Source: DATDAH01 sp963823495 | Lineage (GTDB): Bacteria; Actinomycetota; Acidimicrobiia; Acidimicrobiales; DATDAH01 | Direction of reading: 5' to 3' | Length of the DNA: 64,000 bases | Assembly (NCBI GenBank): GCA_963823495.1 | Contig: CAWGLV010000001.1 | Location: 1,054,001 to 1,118,000, forward strand | In this document: in pieces, positions 48,978 through 57,920 of the stretch | Position numbering within the stretch: the stretch's first letter is position 1 | Layout: every line of letters begins with the position of its first letter | Notes under the pieces: model-generated | The model's database searches: none | Told to the model about the DNA's origin: nothing | What the model saw: only the letters and a program-made list of their open reading frames with translations | Made by a program: the position numbers and the translations under genes

Positions 48978-50387
48978 GTGACGATTCGGGCGGATCCGGC
49001 GGCGGCGGCACTGGCGGGCACCAAGCCGGCGGTCTTCTGGACCGATCGGGACGACGCGCCCGCGCCGGCGCCACCGGCCCAGGGGCCGGCCACGGCCGAT
49101 CTCGTGGTCGTGGGCGGCGGCTTCACCGGGCTCTGGGCCGCGATCCAGGCCCTGGAGGACCAGCCGGGCCTCCGAGTGGTGGTGCTCGAGGCCGAGCGGT
49201 GCGGTTTCGGGGCCAGTTCCCGCAACGGGGGGTTCTGTGACAGCTCGCTGACCCACGGGGTCGAGAACGGGCTGTCGCACTGGCCGGAGGAGATCGAGAC
49301 CCTGGTCCGTCTCGGCCGTGAGAACCTCGACGCCATCGAGGCCACCCTCGGCCGCCATGGGATCGAGGCCGACTTCCATCGAGCGGCCGAGATCTCCGTC
49401 GCCACCGAGCCGTGGCAGCGGCAACACCTCGAGGAAGGAGTCGCCACCCACCGCTCCGTGGGCGACGACGTCGAGTTGCTGGACCAGGCCCGGATGCAGA
49501 CCTGGGTCCGTTCGCCCACGTATCTCGGCGGTCTGGTCCGGCGCAACGACTTCGCCCTCGTCGACCCGGCCCGGCTGGCGTGGGGCCTGCGCGCCGCCGC
49601 CGAGTCGCTGGGGGCCGTCGTGGCGGAGGGGTCGCCGGTGACCGGGATCGACCAACAGCGGGGTGAGCTCTCGGTCCACACGGCGGGCGGAACCGTCCGG
49701 GCCGACCGGGCGCTCCTGGCCACCAACGCCTATGCCGGACCTCTGCGGCGACCGCGGCGCTACGTCATCCCCGTGTACGACCACGTGCTCATGACCGAGC
49801 CGTTGTCCTCCGAGCAGCGGGCGGCGATCGGGTGGGAGCCGGATGCCGGTCTGGGGGACGCCGCGAACCAGTTCCACTACTACCGCCGGACCGAGGACGA
49901 CCGGATCCTGTTCGGCGGCTACGACGCGACGTACCACTTCAACAACGGCCTGAGCCCGGCCCACGACCAGAGCGCGGAGACCCATTCGCTGCTCGCCCAG
50001 CACTTCTTCGCGACCTTCCCGCAACTCGAGGGGCTGGGGTTCTCGCATTCGTGGGGCGGCCCGATCGGCACCACCACCCGTTTCAGCGCCACGTGGGGGA
50101 CCAGCCACCAGGGCCGCGTGGCCTGGGTGGCGGGCTACACCGGCCTCGGCGTCGGGGCCAGCCGGTTCGGCGCCCGGGTCGCGCTGGACCTGGTCTTCGG
50201 GGCGTCGAGCGAACGCACCGAGTTGGCGATGGTGCGCAAGAAGCCCTTCCCGTTCCCGCCGGAGCCGTTCCGGTGGGCGGGGGTCCAGCTCACCCGACGG
50301 GCCATCCAACGCGCCGACCGGCGGCAGGGTCGGCGGGGGCCGTGGTTGGGGCTGCTCGACCGGTTCGGCGTCGGCTTCGACTCCTGA
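48978..50387 (+). CDS. FAD-dependent oxidoreductase, DAO/PuuB-like
   Basis: A 469-residue amine/amino-acid-oxidase-type flavoprotein (DAO family). The dinucleotide motif is VVVGGGFTGLWAAI (near residue 37), followed by RCGFGASSRNGGFCD and the C-terminal HSWGGPIGTT and AGYTGLGVGAS. Closest named relatives are gamma-glutamylputrescine oxidase (PuuB) and similar secondary-amine oxidases. If PuuB-like, it could supply the oxidase missing from the gamma-glutamylation island at 6298-18250, but it carries no operator and lies 30 kb away, so this is speculation. GTG at 48978 follows AGGA; ATG at 48936 is an alternative. Confidence 0.85.
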   Translation: MTIRADPAAAALAGTKPAVFWTDRDDAPAPAPPAQGPATADLVVVGGGFTGLWAAIQALEDQPGLRVVVLEAERCGFGASSRNGGFCDSSLTHGVENGLSHWPEEIETLVRLGRENLDAIEATLGRHGIEADFHRAAEISVATEPWQRQHLEEGVATHRSVGDDVELLDQARMQTWVRSPTYLGGLVRRNDFALVDPARLAWGLRAAAESLGAVVAEGSPVTGIDQQRGELSVHTAGGTVRADRALLATNAYAGPLRRPRRYVIPVYDHVLMTEPLSSEQRAAIGWEPDAGLGDAANQFHYYRRTEDDRILFGGYDATYHFNNGLSPAHDQSAETHSLLAQHFFATFPQLEGLGFSHSWGGPIGTTTRFSATWGTSHQGRVAWVAGYTGLGVGASRFGARVALDLVFGASSERTELAMVRKKPFPFPPEPFRWAGVQLTRRAIQRADRRQGRRGPWLGLLDRFGVGFDS

Positions 50388-50471
50388 GGAGACTTGGTCG
50401 CGTCTGACAGGCTGCAGCCATGGAAGCGAGGTCGGGTCCGACCCCCGAGGCGCAGTGGTGACCCAGGCGTG

Positions 50472-50984
50472 ATGGGCGAGCCTCGCCCCGTCATCCCCAT
50501 CGACCCGGACCTGGCCCCGGACGACACCTCCGAGCCCACGGTCGGCCCGGCGGGGCGGCGGCCCCGGGAGCACCGCCACCGGGCCCGACCCGACGTCCTC
50601 GTGGCGATCGCCCTCGGGGGGATGCTGGGCGCCTCCTGCCGGTACGCGGTCGCCCAGTGGCTGCCCACCGACCCGGACGGGTTCCCGTGGGCCACGTTCT
50701 GGACCAACGTGGCGGGCAGCTTCCTGCTCGGCCTCCTGCTCGTCGCCCTCCTGGAACGCTTCCCGCCCACCCGTCTGGTCCGCCCGTTCCTGGCCACGGG
50801 GATCCTCGGCGCCTTCACCACGATGTCCACCGCGCAGGTCGAGGCGGCCCTGCTGGCCAAGGACGGCTTCGCCACCACCGCGGCCGTCTACGGGCTGGGC
50901 AGCCTCCTCGTCGGCCTCCTGCTCGCCTACGTCGGGATCCTCGCCGGTCGCCTGACCCCGGCTCGGCCCGAGGGCGGGCGATGA
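50472..50984 (+). CDS. fluC: Fluoride channel subunit FluC (first of pair)
   Basis: A 170-residue FluC/CrcB protein with four TM helices, GGMLGASCRYAVAQWL, TNVAGSFLLG and the ATGILGAFTTMSTAQ motif. A long polar N-terminal extension (about 40 residues) precedes TM1. The stop overlaps the start of the second fluC gene (ATGA). Gram-positive genomes often encode FluC as two adjacent subunits that form a dual-topology dimer. No fluoride riboswitch could be recognised upstream. Confidence 0.92.
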   Translation: MGEPRPVIPIDPDLAPDDTSEPTVGPAGRRPREHRHRARPDVLVAIALGGMLGASCRYAVAQWLPTDPDGFPWATFWTNVAGSFLLGLLLVALLERFPPTRLVRPFLATGILGAFTTMSTAQVEAALLAKDGFATTAAVYGLGSLLVGLLLAYVGILAGRLTPARPEGGR

Positions 50985-51358
50985 GCGGCCTGGGCTGGCT
51001 CGGCTTCCTGGTCGCGGCCGGGGTCGGCGCCCCCGCCCGCTACCTGGTCGACGGGTGGGTGCAGGACCGGACCCGCGGCGCGTTCCCCTGGGGGACCTTC
51101 GTCGTCAACATCACCGGTTGCCTCCTGCTGGGGTGCCTGACCGGCCTGGTGCTCTACCACGGCACCGACGCCGCGGCCCGCACGGTGCTCGGCGCGGGTG
51201 GCCTCGGGGCCTACACCACGTTCAGCACGTTCACCTTCGAGACCGTCCGCCTGGCTGAGGAAGGGGCGCTGCGGGAGTCGTTCCTCAATGCCGGTGCCGG
51301 CCTCCTCCTGGGCTTCGCCGCGGCCGCCGCCGGCCTGGCCCTCACGGCGGCGGTCTGA
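50981..51358 (+). CDS. fluC: Fluoride channel subunit FluC (second of pair)
   Basis: A 125-residue FluC with GVGAPARYLVDGWV, FVVNITGCLLLG and GGLGAYTTFSTFTFE, the Phe/Thr/Ser track of the fluoride pore. It overlaps the first subunit by 4 nt, so equimolar expression is likely. The next gene begins 2 nt after its stop. Confidence 0.93.
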   Translation: MSGLGWLGFLVAAGVGAPARYLVDGWVQDRTRGAFPWGTFVVNITGCLLLGCLTGLVLYHGTDAAARTVLGAGGLGAYTTFSTFTFETVRLAEEGALRESFLNAGAGLLLGFAAAAAGLALTAAV

Positions 51359-51360
51359 CC

Positions 51361-53232
51361 GTGGCCCCTCCTGGGTGCTCGCCGACCGTCCCACCCGCGC
51401 CGGCCCGAGGTGTCACCGCTCGCGGCGTGCTGGTCGTCGTCCTGGCCAGCGTGCTCGGCGGATTCCTGCTGGCCCTGGTGGTGAGGCCCTACCACTCCGA
51501 CTTCGGCGGTGGCGACCCGGAGAACTACCTGTTCAACGGCGTCCGCCAGGCCCGGGGCGGGGACCCGTCCTACCGTTTCCTGCCCCCCGAGTGGGATCGG
51601 CTGCCGACCGAGGAGCAGGACGCGCTGCGGGCCACGTTCCTCGACGAGGAGGCCCGGATGTACCGGCTGGAGGACCTCCCCCGGGGGGCGGTGAGCGGGA
51701 CGCCGACGGTCGATCCGGTCATCGCCCGCAAGAAGGCCGTGGTCGACGAGGAGAACCAGATCCGCATCGCTCACGACAACCTCTACTCGGTTGTGCTCGC
51801 CGCGGCCGTCCTCGTCCACCAGGACGAGGCGCCCTACCTGCTCAACAGCATCTTCGCCGTCGCCGCCGGCATCGTCTTCGGCGCGCTGGCGCGGGCGTTC
51901 ACGGGCTCCCGGTCGGCCTGGCTGGTGGGGGGGCTCCTGGTCGTGCTGCCCGCCTCGGTGTTCGGGGTCCTCGAGACCCGCACCGAGGCCTTCGCCACCC
52001 TGCTCCTGGTCCTCTTCGCCTGGCTGACGGTCCGCGACCAGGGCCGGACCGCCTGGCCGGGGCTCGTCCTCGTCGCGCTGTGGATGACGCGCCATGAGTT
52101 CATGGTCCCGTTGCTCATCTACCTCGTGTGGGCCGTCGTTCGCCGCCGACGGGGCTCGGGATGGGTGGTCGGGGCGACGGTCGCCGCCGCCTACCTCTTC
52201 GCCTGGGGCCCGGCGGGTCCCGGCGATCTCTTCCCCGACGACCGGGATCTCTTCGCCGTCTTCCCCGACGTGGGGGCCTGGATCCTGGTCCCGGCCTTCG
52301 GCGCCCTCTGGGCCGCGGCGGGGCGTCTCGAACCACTCGTGGAGCGTGCGGCCGGGCGGCTGGCGGCTCTCGGCCGCGATGGCCGCGTCCATCGAGCCGT
52401 CTGGGGCGCGCTCGTGGCCGGAGCTCTCGTCGCCGAACTGGTCCGCCGACAGCTCGAGGCCGGGGAACGGGGGTTCCTGCTGTTCCGGGGCAGTGCGCTG
52501 TCGACCACCCAGAGCCTCCTGGACACCGCCGGGTGGCCGATCGTGCTTCTCGGCGTCGCCGGCCTGGTGGTCCTCGGCCCCCGCCTGGCCGGCCGGGCGC
52601 CGTGGGTCCTGGCGCTGGTCCTGGCCCCGCAGGCCATGGTCCTCATCCGGACCGGGACCTCCGGCAATGACCTCTGGAACGTGGCCCGTCGGTTCGGGAT
52701 CGCCCTCTACCCCGTCCTGCTGATCGGGGTCGCGCTGGTCCTGGCGGAGATCGTCGGTCGCCTCCGACCGGAGGCCCGGGGCCGGGTGGTGGCCGCCGGG
52801 GTGGTCGGGATCTGTGTGCTGGGCCTGCTGGGTCCCTTCGACCGGCTGCCCCCCCGGGGCGAGGAGCCCGACCGGGATGACGCCCGAGCTTTCCACGAGG
52901 CGGCGGACCGGTTGCCGGCCGACGCCCTGGTGGTGCTCGACCACAGCTATGGCAGCATGAGCGCTCAGCCGGCGCTGCGCTTCTTCCACGGTCAGTGGTC
53001 GTTCGTCGCCTGGGACCGGGACGAGCTGGACAGGGTGCTGCCTGTGGCCCTGGCCGCCGCCGAGCGGCCGGTGCTCGTCGAGGAGTCCCTCGTCGACCTG
53101 GTCCAGGGCTGTGGCGGCGAGGTCGCCGATACGAGCGTGGCTCTCCCCGTCGAGCACGGCCTGAGCGAGGGCGAGCTGGTCCGACTCGTCCTCGTCGAGC
53201 AGGCCGGCGTCTGCGGATCCGACGATCGCTGA
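51361..53232 (+). CDS. Polytopic membrane protein, possible GT-C glycosyltransferase
   Basis: A 623-residue protein with about ten or more TM helices and a C-terminal extracytoplasmic domain. After TM1 is HSDFGGGDPENYLFNGVRQA; an acidic residue in this first loop is the catalytic signature of GT-C (PMT/RgtA-like) glycosyltransferases that use polyprenyl-phosphate sugars. A later segment PADALVVLDHSYGSMSAQPAL belongs to the soluble domain. Substrate unknown. GTG at 51361, 2 nt after fluC. Confidence 0.7.
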   Translation: MAPPGCSPTVPPAPARGVTARGVLVVVLASVLGGFLLALVVRPYHSDFGGGDPENYLFNGVRQARGGDPSYRFLPPEWDRLPTEEQDALRATFLDEEARMYRLEDLPRGAVSGTPTVDPVIARKKAVVDEENQIRIAHDNLYSVVLAAAVLVHQDEAPYLLNSIFAVAAGIVFGALARAFTGSRSAWLVGGLLVVLPASVFGVLETRTEAFATLLLVLFAWLTVRDQGRTAWPGLVLVALWMTRHEFMVPLLIYLVWAVVRRRRGSGWVVGATVAAAYLFAWGPAGPGDLFPDDRDLFAVFPDVGAWILVPAFGALWAAAGRLEPLVERAAGRLAALGRDGRVHRAVWGALVAGALVAELVRRQLEAGERGFLLFRGSALSTTQSLLDTAGWPIVLLGVAGLVVLGPRLAGRAPWVLALVLAPQAMVLIRTGTSGNDLWNVARRFGIALYPVLLIGVALVLAEIVGRLRPEARGRVVAAGVVGICVLGLLGPFDRLPPRGEEPDRDDARAFHEAADRLPADALVVLDHSYGSMSAQPALRFFHGQWSFVAWDRDELDRVLPVALAAAERPVLVEESLVDLVQGCGGEVADTSVALPVEHGLSEGELVRLVLVEQAGVCGSDDR

Positions 53233-53340
53233 CGCCCCGGGTCAGAGACCGAGGTCGTCGGCCAGGCGACCGACGGGGTGGGAGAAGAAGGACTCGTGGG
53301 TGGCCTGAGCCCGCCGCGGGGCCGCGGTACGGTCCGTCGC

Positions 53341-56226
53341 ATGGAGGCAGCACGGCGTTGGTCATGGTCGGCGGGAATCGTGCTGCTGACGGTCGGTCTC
53401 CTGGTCCTCGCGGCCTGTTCGGGCGATGACGACGGCGGCGCCGGCCGTGCCGACGCCGCCGCGGCGCCGGATCTGAGCGCCGAGGACCAGGCTGCGGTCG
53501 ACGCCGCCCAGGCGTGGATCGACGACGAGGCCGACCTCGACGATGATCAGCGCGACTCGCTGGCCTTCGCGACGTTGTCCGCCGCCCCGTCGGTCACCAA
53601 CGTCACCTTCGGGCAGTTCATCGATGACCACCCGGTGTTGGGAGCCGAACTGATCGTCCACGTCCTGGCCGACGGCGAGGTCCAGGGGGCCAGCAACGCG
53701 CTGACCGACGCCCGGCCCGACGGTGACATGGACGCGATCGACGAGGCCGAGGCCGAGGAGAACGCGGGCAAGGCCGTGGACGGCACGCCCGACGAGGTCG
53801 GTCCCTCCATGCTCGTCTGGGTGCCGACCGGTCCTGAGCTGACGCTGGCGTGGTCGGTCCCGGTGACCACGACCGACCCCGAGGGGGCCTGGGTCGTGAA
53901 GGTCGACGCGGGATCGGGTGCGGTGATCGATGTCGACGACTCCATGGCGTCGCGCCTGGTCCGGGCCCGCCACGCCCCGTGGAGCCCGCGTCGTGTCCTG
54001 CCCGCGGTCCTGCCGGCATCCGCCCGCCGCCAAGCCCAGGGGGATGCCTGTGACCCGGGCCCGGCGCCGTCGGCGTGTCTCTTCATCCCCGATCCCATCT
54101 ACGCCAACGGCGGCCAGGCCCCCGACCTGGCGGAGGCCAACCGGACGCTCGAGGGGCGGCCGTTGGAGAACCTGACCGATGAGTCCGGCGAGCTGGTCGG
54201 CGACCACGTGGACACGGTGTCCCAGAACACCGGCGAGTACCCGGTGGAGACCGACGGGACCTGGGCCGCCGGACGGGCCCGCCCCGGCCTCGAGCACGCC
54301 ATGGCCTACTACTGGATCGACACCACCCACGCCGAGCTCGAGCGGCTCGGTTTCGGCGACGTGTGGGATCGACCGATCCCGGTCCAGGCGGTCGACGCCT
54401 CGACGGTCGACAACGCCTTCTGGGACGGCGCAGCCATCCACATGGGTGTCGGTTCCGACGGCATCAACGAGGGGGAGGACGCCAGTGGGATCGTCCACGA
54501 GTACGGCCACGCCGTGCTGGGCGAGATGGCGCCGGTGCTGTGGAACTCCGCGGAGGGAGGTGCCTACCACGAGGGCTTCGCCGACCTGCTTGCCTTCTTC
54601 GTGACCCAGGCCGAGCGCACGGGCGACCAGGGCTGTCTCTTCCCCTGGACCGAGTCCGGCGAGTGCCTCCGGCGCCTCGACACCGATCTCGTGTACCCGG
54701 ACGACCTGGTCAACGCGGTCCACGCCGACGGGATGATCTACACGGGCGCCATCTGGGATGTCTTCGAGGGCCTGCTGGCCGAGGTCGGCCTGGACATCGA
54801 GGCCTGCCCGGGCACCGACGACTGCCGGGAGGTCGCCGACCGGGTCATGGCGACCCTGCTGACCTCCCACGGCTACCTGGTCGACGGGACCACCTTGCCC
54901 GACATCGCCGCGGCGTTCGTCTCGGCCAACGAGGCCGTCGCCGACGGCGCGGACGAAGAGCTGATCACCGCCGCCTTCGACGCCCACGGGCTGGCCGGCG
55001 GGGGCACCGCCACGATGGACCCCGACGGCGAGCTGCCCGAGCCCACCGAGGGCGTGCCCGCCGTGGCCTTCGAGATCTCCCACTCCTACCGCGGTGATCT
55101 CGACGTGGTCGTCGGTGTGGTCGGCGATGACGGCGAGGACCTCTGTGACCCCGTGAGCCTCCACCGGCCCGACCAGGCCGACGGGGAGGACAACCTGACC
55201 GGCCTGAGCGACCTGAGCGGCACCGACTGCGGCGAGCTGATGCCCCCGTCGGGAGACCAGCGGTGGTATCTCCGGGCCGTGGACACCCTCGCCGAGGACA
55301 CGGGGCAGATCGCCTCGTTCACCGTCTATGACGGCCGGGACCCCTACGAGGCTCCCGGGCTTCCCCTGCCCATCGCCGACAACGACCCGTCGGGCACCAC
55401 GGTGTTCGTCGACGGCAGCGGCCGAGCCACCGACATCCCCGGCCTCCCCGACGGCACCGAGGGGGGCGGCCCGTCGTTCGACCTCGAGCTCTCCCACTCC
55501 TATGTGGGTGACCTGTCGATCCGGGCGGGAGCGGCCGACGACGACGGGGGCAACATCCTCTGCTCGGTCGACGTCCTCGCCCCGAACCCCTCCGACGCCG
55601 GCGACGGCGGGCTGTCGGGCCGCATCGACATGTCGGTCTGCGCCGACCACTACCCCCCGTCGGAGGCGACCCGGTGGTTCGTCCAGGTGATCGACACCGC
55701 CGCCCTGGACGAGGGGACGGTCGAGTCCCTGAGCCTCGACGGCCCCGACGGGGAGTCCATCGAGTTCGACGGGCTGCCGGTCACGATCCCCGACGACGAC
55801 GGGTCGGGCCTGGTGCTGCTGACCGACGGCGACCGGGCCGAGCCGACGACATCGCCGGGCGGCGGCGCCCCGGCGCTGAGCGTGACCATCGATCACCCGT
55901 ATTCGGGCGACCTCTCGGTGGAGGTGGGCGCGGTGGACGCCGCCGACAACGTGCTCTGTCAGGACCAGGTGGCGACGCCGGACGCGTCCAACGCGGCGCC
56001 GGGGCTCCAGATCGACGTGCCGCTGACGGACTGCGCCAACACCTTCCCACCCGGCCAGGACGTTCGCTTCTACCTGTTCCTGGCCGACACCCTGGTCGAG
56101 GACACGGGTGAGCTCGTCGACGCCACCATCACCGGAACCGACGGCGACGTGTATCGGGTGCGGGACACGGGTCGCATCCCTGACGCCGACCCGAACGGGG
56201 TCACGACCTTCTTCATCCCCGCCTGA
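53341..56226 (+). CDS. Lipoprotein gluzincin metalloprotease with FTP domain and three P-domain-like repeats
   Basis: A 961-residue secreted protease. Lipobox LVLAAC (Cys about residue 26); an FTP/PepSY-like propeptide (VTFGQFIDDHPVLGAELIVHV); then an M4/M36-like catalytic domain with HEYGH at 386-390 and the third zinc ligand E411 in YHEGFADLLAFF. Three homologous C-terminal beta domains (about 570-665, 708-800, 840-940) each start S-H/DHx-Y-x-GDL and resemble the P/HomoB domain of proprotein convertases, each with a Cys pair. ATG at 53341. Likely cell-surface protease or lysin; target unknown. Confidence 0.85.
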   Translation: MEAARRWSWSAGIVLLTVGLLVLAACSGDDDGGAGRADAAAAPDLSAEDQAAVDAAQAWIDDEADLDDDQRDSLAFATLSAAPSVTNVTFGQFIDDHPVLGAELIVHVLADGEVQGASNALTDARPDGDMDAIDEAEAEENAGKAVDGTPDEVGPSMLVWVPTGPELTLAWSVPVTTTDPEGAWVVKVDAGSGAVIDVDDSMASRLVRARHAPWSPRRVLPAVLPASARRQAQGDACDPGPAPSACLFIPDPIYANGGQAPDLAEANRTLEGRPLENLTDESGELVGDHVDTVSQNTGEYPVETDGTWAAGRARPGLEHAMAYYWIDTTHAELERLGFGDVWDRPIPVQAVDASTVDNAFWDGAAIHMGVGSDGINEGEDASGIVHEYGHAVLGEMAPVLWNSAEGGAYHEGFADLLAFFVTQAERTGDQGCLFPWTESGECLRRLDTDLVYPDDLVNAVHADGMIYTGAIWDVFEGLLAEVGLDIEACPGTDDCREVADRVMATLLTSHGYLVDGTTLPDIAAAFVSANEAVADGADEELITAAFDAHGLAGGGTATMDPDGELPEPTEGVPAVAFEISHSYRGDLDVVVGVVGDDGEDLCDPVSLHRPDQADGEDNLTGLSDLSGTDCGELMPPSGDQRWYLRAVDTLAEDTGQIASFTVYDGRDPYEAPGLPLPIADNDPSGTTVFVDGSGRATDIPGLPDGTEGGGPSFDLELSHSYVGDLSIRAGAADDDGGNILCSVDVLAPNPSDAGDGGLSGRIDMSVCADHYPPSEATRWFVQVIDTAALDEGTVESLSLDGPDGESIEFDGLPVTIPDDDGSGLVLLTDGDRAEPTTSPGGGAPALSVTIDHPYSGDLSVEVGAVDAADNVLCQDQVATPDASNAAPGLQIDVPLTDCANTFPPGQDVRFYLFLADTLVEDTGELVDATITGTDGDVYRVRDTGRIPDADPNGVTTFFIPA

Positions 56227-56289
56227 CCCACGGCGCCGCGATGAGGCCGCGGCGTGGCGCCGGTGCCGGGACGGCGGCGCCGGGCGGGG

Positions 56290-56694
56290 TCAGCCTGCCG
56301 CGTCGTAGTGCTTGCGGAAGGTCTGGCCGATGGCCATGTTCTGGCCCATGCGCTCCATCCAACCCGTCGCCGCCGCGTTCCAGGCCGCGGCGTCGTGACC
56401 CTCGGCGGTGGCGATGGCGCTCATGCCCGCCTCGTCGGTCACACCTTGGTTGGCTCCCAGCTTGGCGACCCGGGCGTACTCCTCGAGGCTGATGCCCTCG
56501 ATGGGGGCGAAGATCGGGTCGTCGGGAGCCAGGGCGGCATTGGAGGGGCCCCCGAAGTCCGCGGTGTCGATGCCCATCGCCCGTTGCTGGGCGTTGACGG
56601 CTTCAGGGTCGATCGGCATCGCCGCCTGAGCCTTGTCCGCCCGCGCCTGGCCGGCGTTGACCATCCCGTCCTGGATCTTCTTCAAGAAGCCCAT
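56290..56694 (-). CDS. Small hypothetical protein
   Basis: A 134-residue soluble protein starting MGFLKKIQDGM with an amphipathic helix, then a Pro/Asp/Ala-rich middle and a helical C-terminus (ISLEEYARVAKLGANQGV, AAAWNAAATGWMERMGQ). No family recognised with certainty. It seems a real gene: normal codon use, a CCTCCGAG... antisense ribosome-binding site region upstream of ATG 56694, and it fills the gap between its neighbours. Confidence 0.6.
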   Translation of the reverse strand: MGFLKKIQDGMVNAGQARADKAQAAMPIDPEAVNAQQRAMGIDTADFGGPSNAALAPDDPIFAPIEGISLEEYARVAKLGANQGVTDEAGMSAIATAEGHDAAAWNAAATGWMERMGQNMAIGQTFRKHYDAAG

Positions 56695-56810
56695 TGCCCT
56701 ACCTCCGAGTCGACAGTGATCGGTCGGGAGGCAGCGTAGACGCTGGGCGTCGCCGGCGTTCGGGAGGAGCGGCGTGAGCGGAGGACCACCCGAGCCACCA
56801 GAATGCCGGT

Positions 56811-57920
56811 GTGGGGCGACGGGCGCTGGTGATCGGGGGCACCGGACCGACGGGGATCTGGGTCGTGCAGGGTCTGCTCGACCGAGGCTGGGACGTGACG
56901 ATCCTGCACCGGGGGTTCCACGAGAGGGACGAGACCCCACCCGAGGTCGAGCACCTGCACCACGACCCTTACGACGCCGAGGACCTCGCCCGGGCCATCG
57001 AGGGTCGCGCCGATGACCTGATCGTGGCCATGTACGGCCGTCTGCGCCGGATCGTCGAGCTGACCGCGGGCCGCGTCGAGCGCTTCGTGTCCGTCGGGGG
57101 CGTCCCCGCCATCCGGGGATGGATGAACCCGTGGGTGCACGATCCCGCGGGCCTGCCCGTACCCGTCGACGAGAGCGCTCCCGTCGTGTCCGATCCCGCC
57201 GAGGACGAGAAGGGCTACCGCGTGGCCCGGACGGAGGCCGCCGTCTTCGCCCATCACCCCCTGGCGACCCACCTCCGGTACCCCTACGCCTACGGGCCCT
57301 ATCAGCTGGTGCCCCGGGAGTGGTCCGTGGTCCGCCGGGTGCTCGACGGCCGCCGTCGGATCGTGGTGGCCGATGACGGCCTCACCCTCCACCACCACGG
57401 CTACACCCAGAACCTGGCCCACGCCGTGCTCCTGGCCGTCGACCATCCCCAGGCGGCGGCCGGGCGGGTGTTCAACGCCGGCGACGAGGAGGTGCTGTCG
57501 GTGCGTCAGGTCGTGGAGTTGGCGGCCGCCGCCCTCGACGCCGAGCTGGAGCTGGTGTCGATGCCCTACGAGCTGGCCGTCCCCGCTCGACCCCTCATGA
57601 CCCAGCCGTTGCCGACCCATCGGGTGCTGGACCTGAGCTCCCTGCGGGCCCGACTCGGCTATCGGGACCGCACCCCGGCCCGTGAGGCGGTCGCCCTGAC
57701 GGCCCGGTGGCTGGCCGAGCACCCACCGGCGCCGGGCGGGCCGGAGGAGACCGTGCTCACGGACCCCTTCGACTACACCGCCGAGGACCAGCTGATGGAC
57801 GCCTGGGCGGCGGCCCTCCGGACCCTGCCCGACATGAGCCGGGGCCCCCTCCCCGGATTCGGCCTGGCCTACAGCGGCCCGGGAGGACGGCCCCGGAGCC
57901 GGGAGACCTTCGAGGACTGA
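56811..57920 (+). CDS. NAD-dependent epimerase/dehydratase-family protein
   Basis: A 369-residue extended-SDR protein with the N-terminal GGTGPTGIWV Rossmann motif, TSVGG-like FVSVGGVPAI, RYPYAYGPYQLVPREW and a C-terminal domain with NAGDEEVLSV. The usual YxxxK is not evident, so it may be an atypical member binding NAD without epimerase chemistry. GTG at 56811. Its 3' end overlaps the end of the convergent GGDEF-EAL gene by 52 nt. Confidence 0.8.
   Translation: MGRRALVIGGTGPTGIWVVQGLLDRGWDVTILHRGFHERDETPPEVEHLHHDPYDAEDLARAIEGRADDLIVAMYGRLRRIVELTAGRVERFVSVGGVPAIRGWMNPWVHDPAGLPVPVDESAPVVSDPAEDEKGYRVARTEAAVFAHHPLATHLRYPYAYGPYQLVPREWSVVRRVLDGRRRIVVADDGLTLHHHGYTQNLAHAVLLAVDHPQAAAGRVFNAGDEEVLSVRQVVELAAAALDAELELVSMPYELAVPARPLMTQPLPTHRVLDLSSLRARLGYRDRTPAREAVALTARWLAEHPPAPGGPEETVLTDPFDYTAEDQLMDAWAAALRTLPDMSRGPLPGFGLAYSGPGGRPRSRETFED

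Noticed and set aside
50388..50471. Fluoride riboswitch upstream of the fluC pair
   Set aside because: The crcB-motif core (GGCGATGG-type start and the CTGAT pseudoknot strand) could not be found in the 84 nt before the first fluC.
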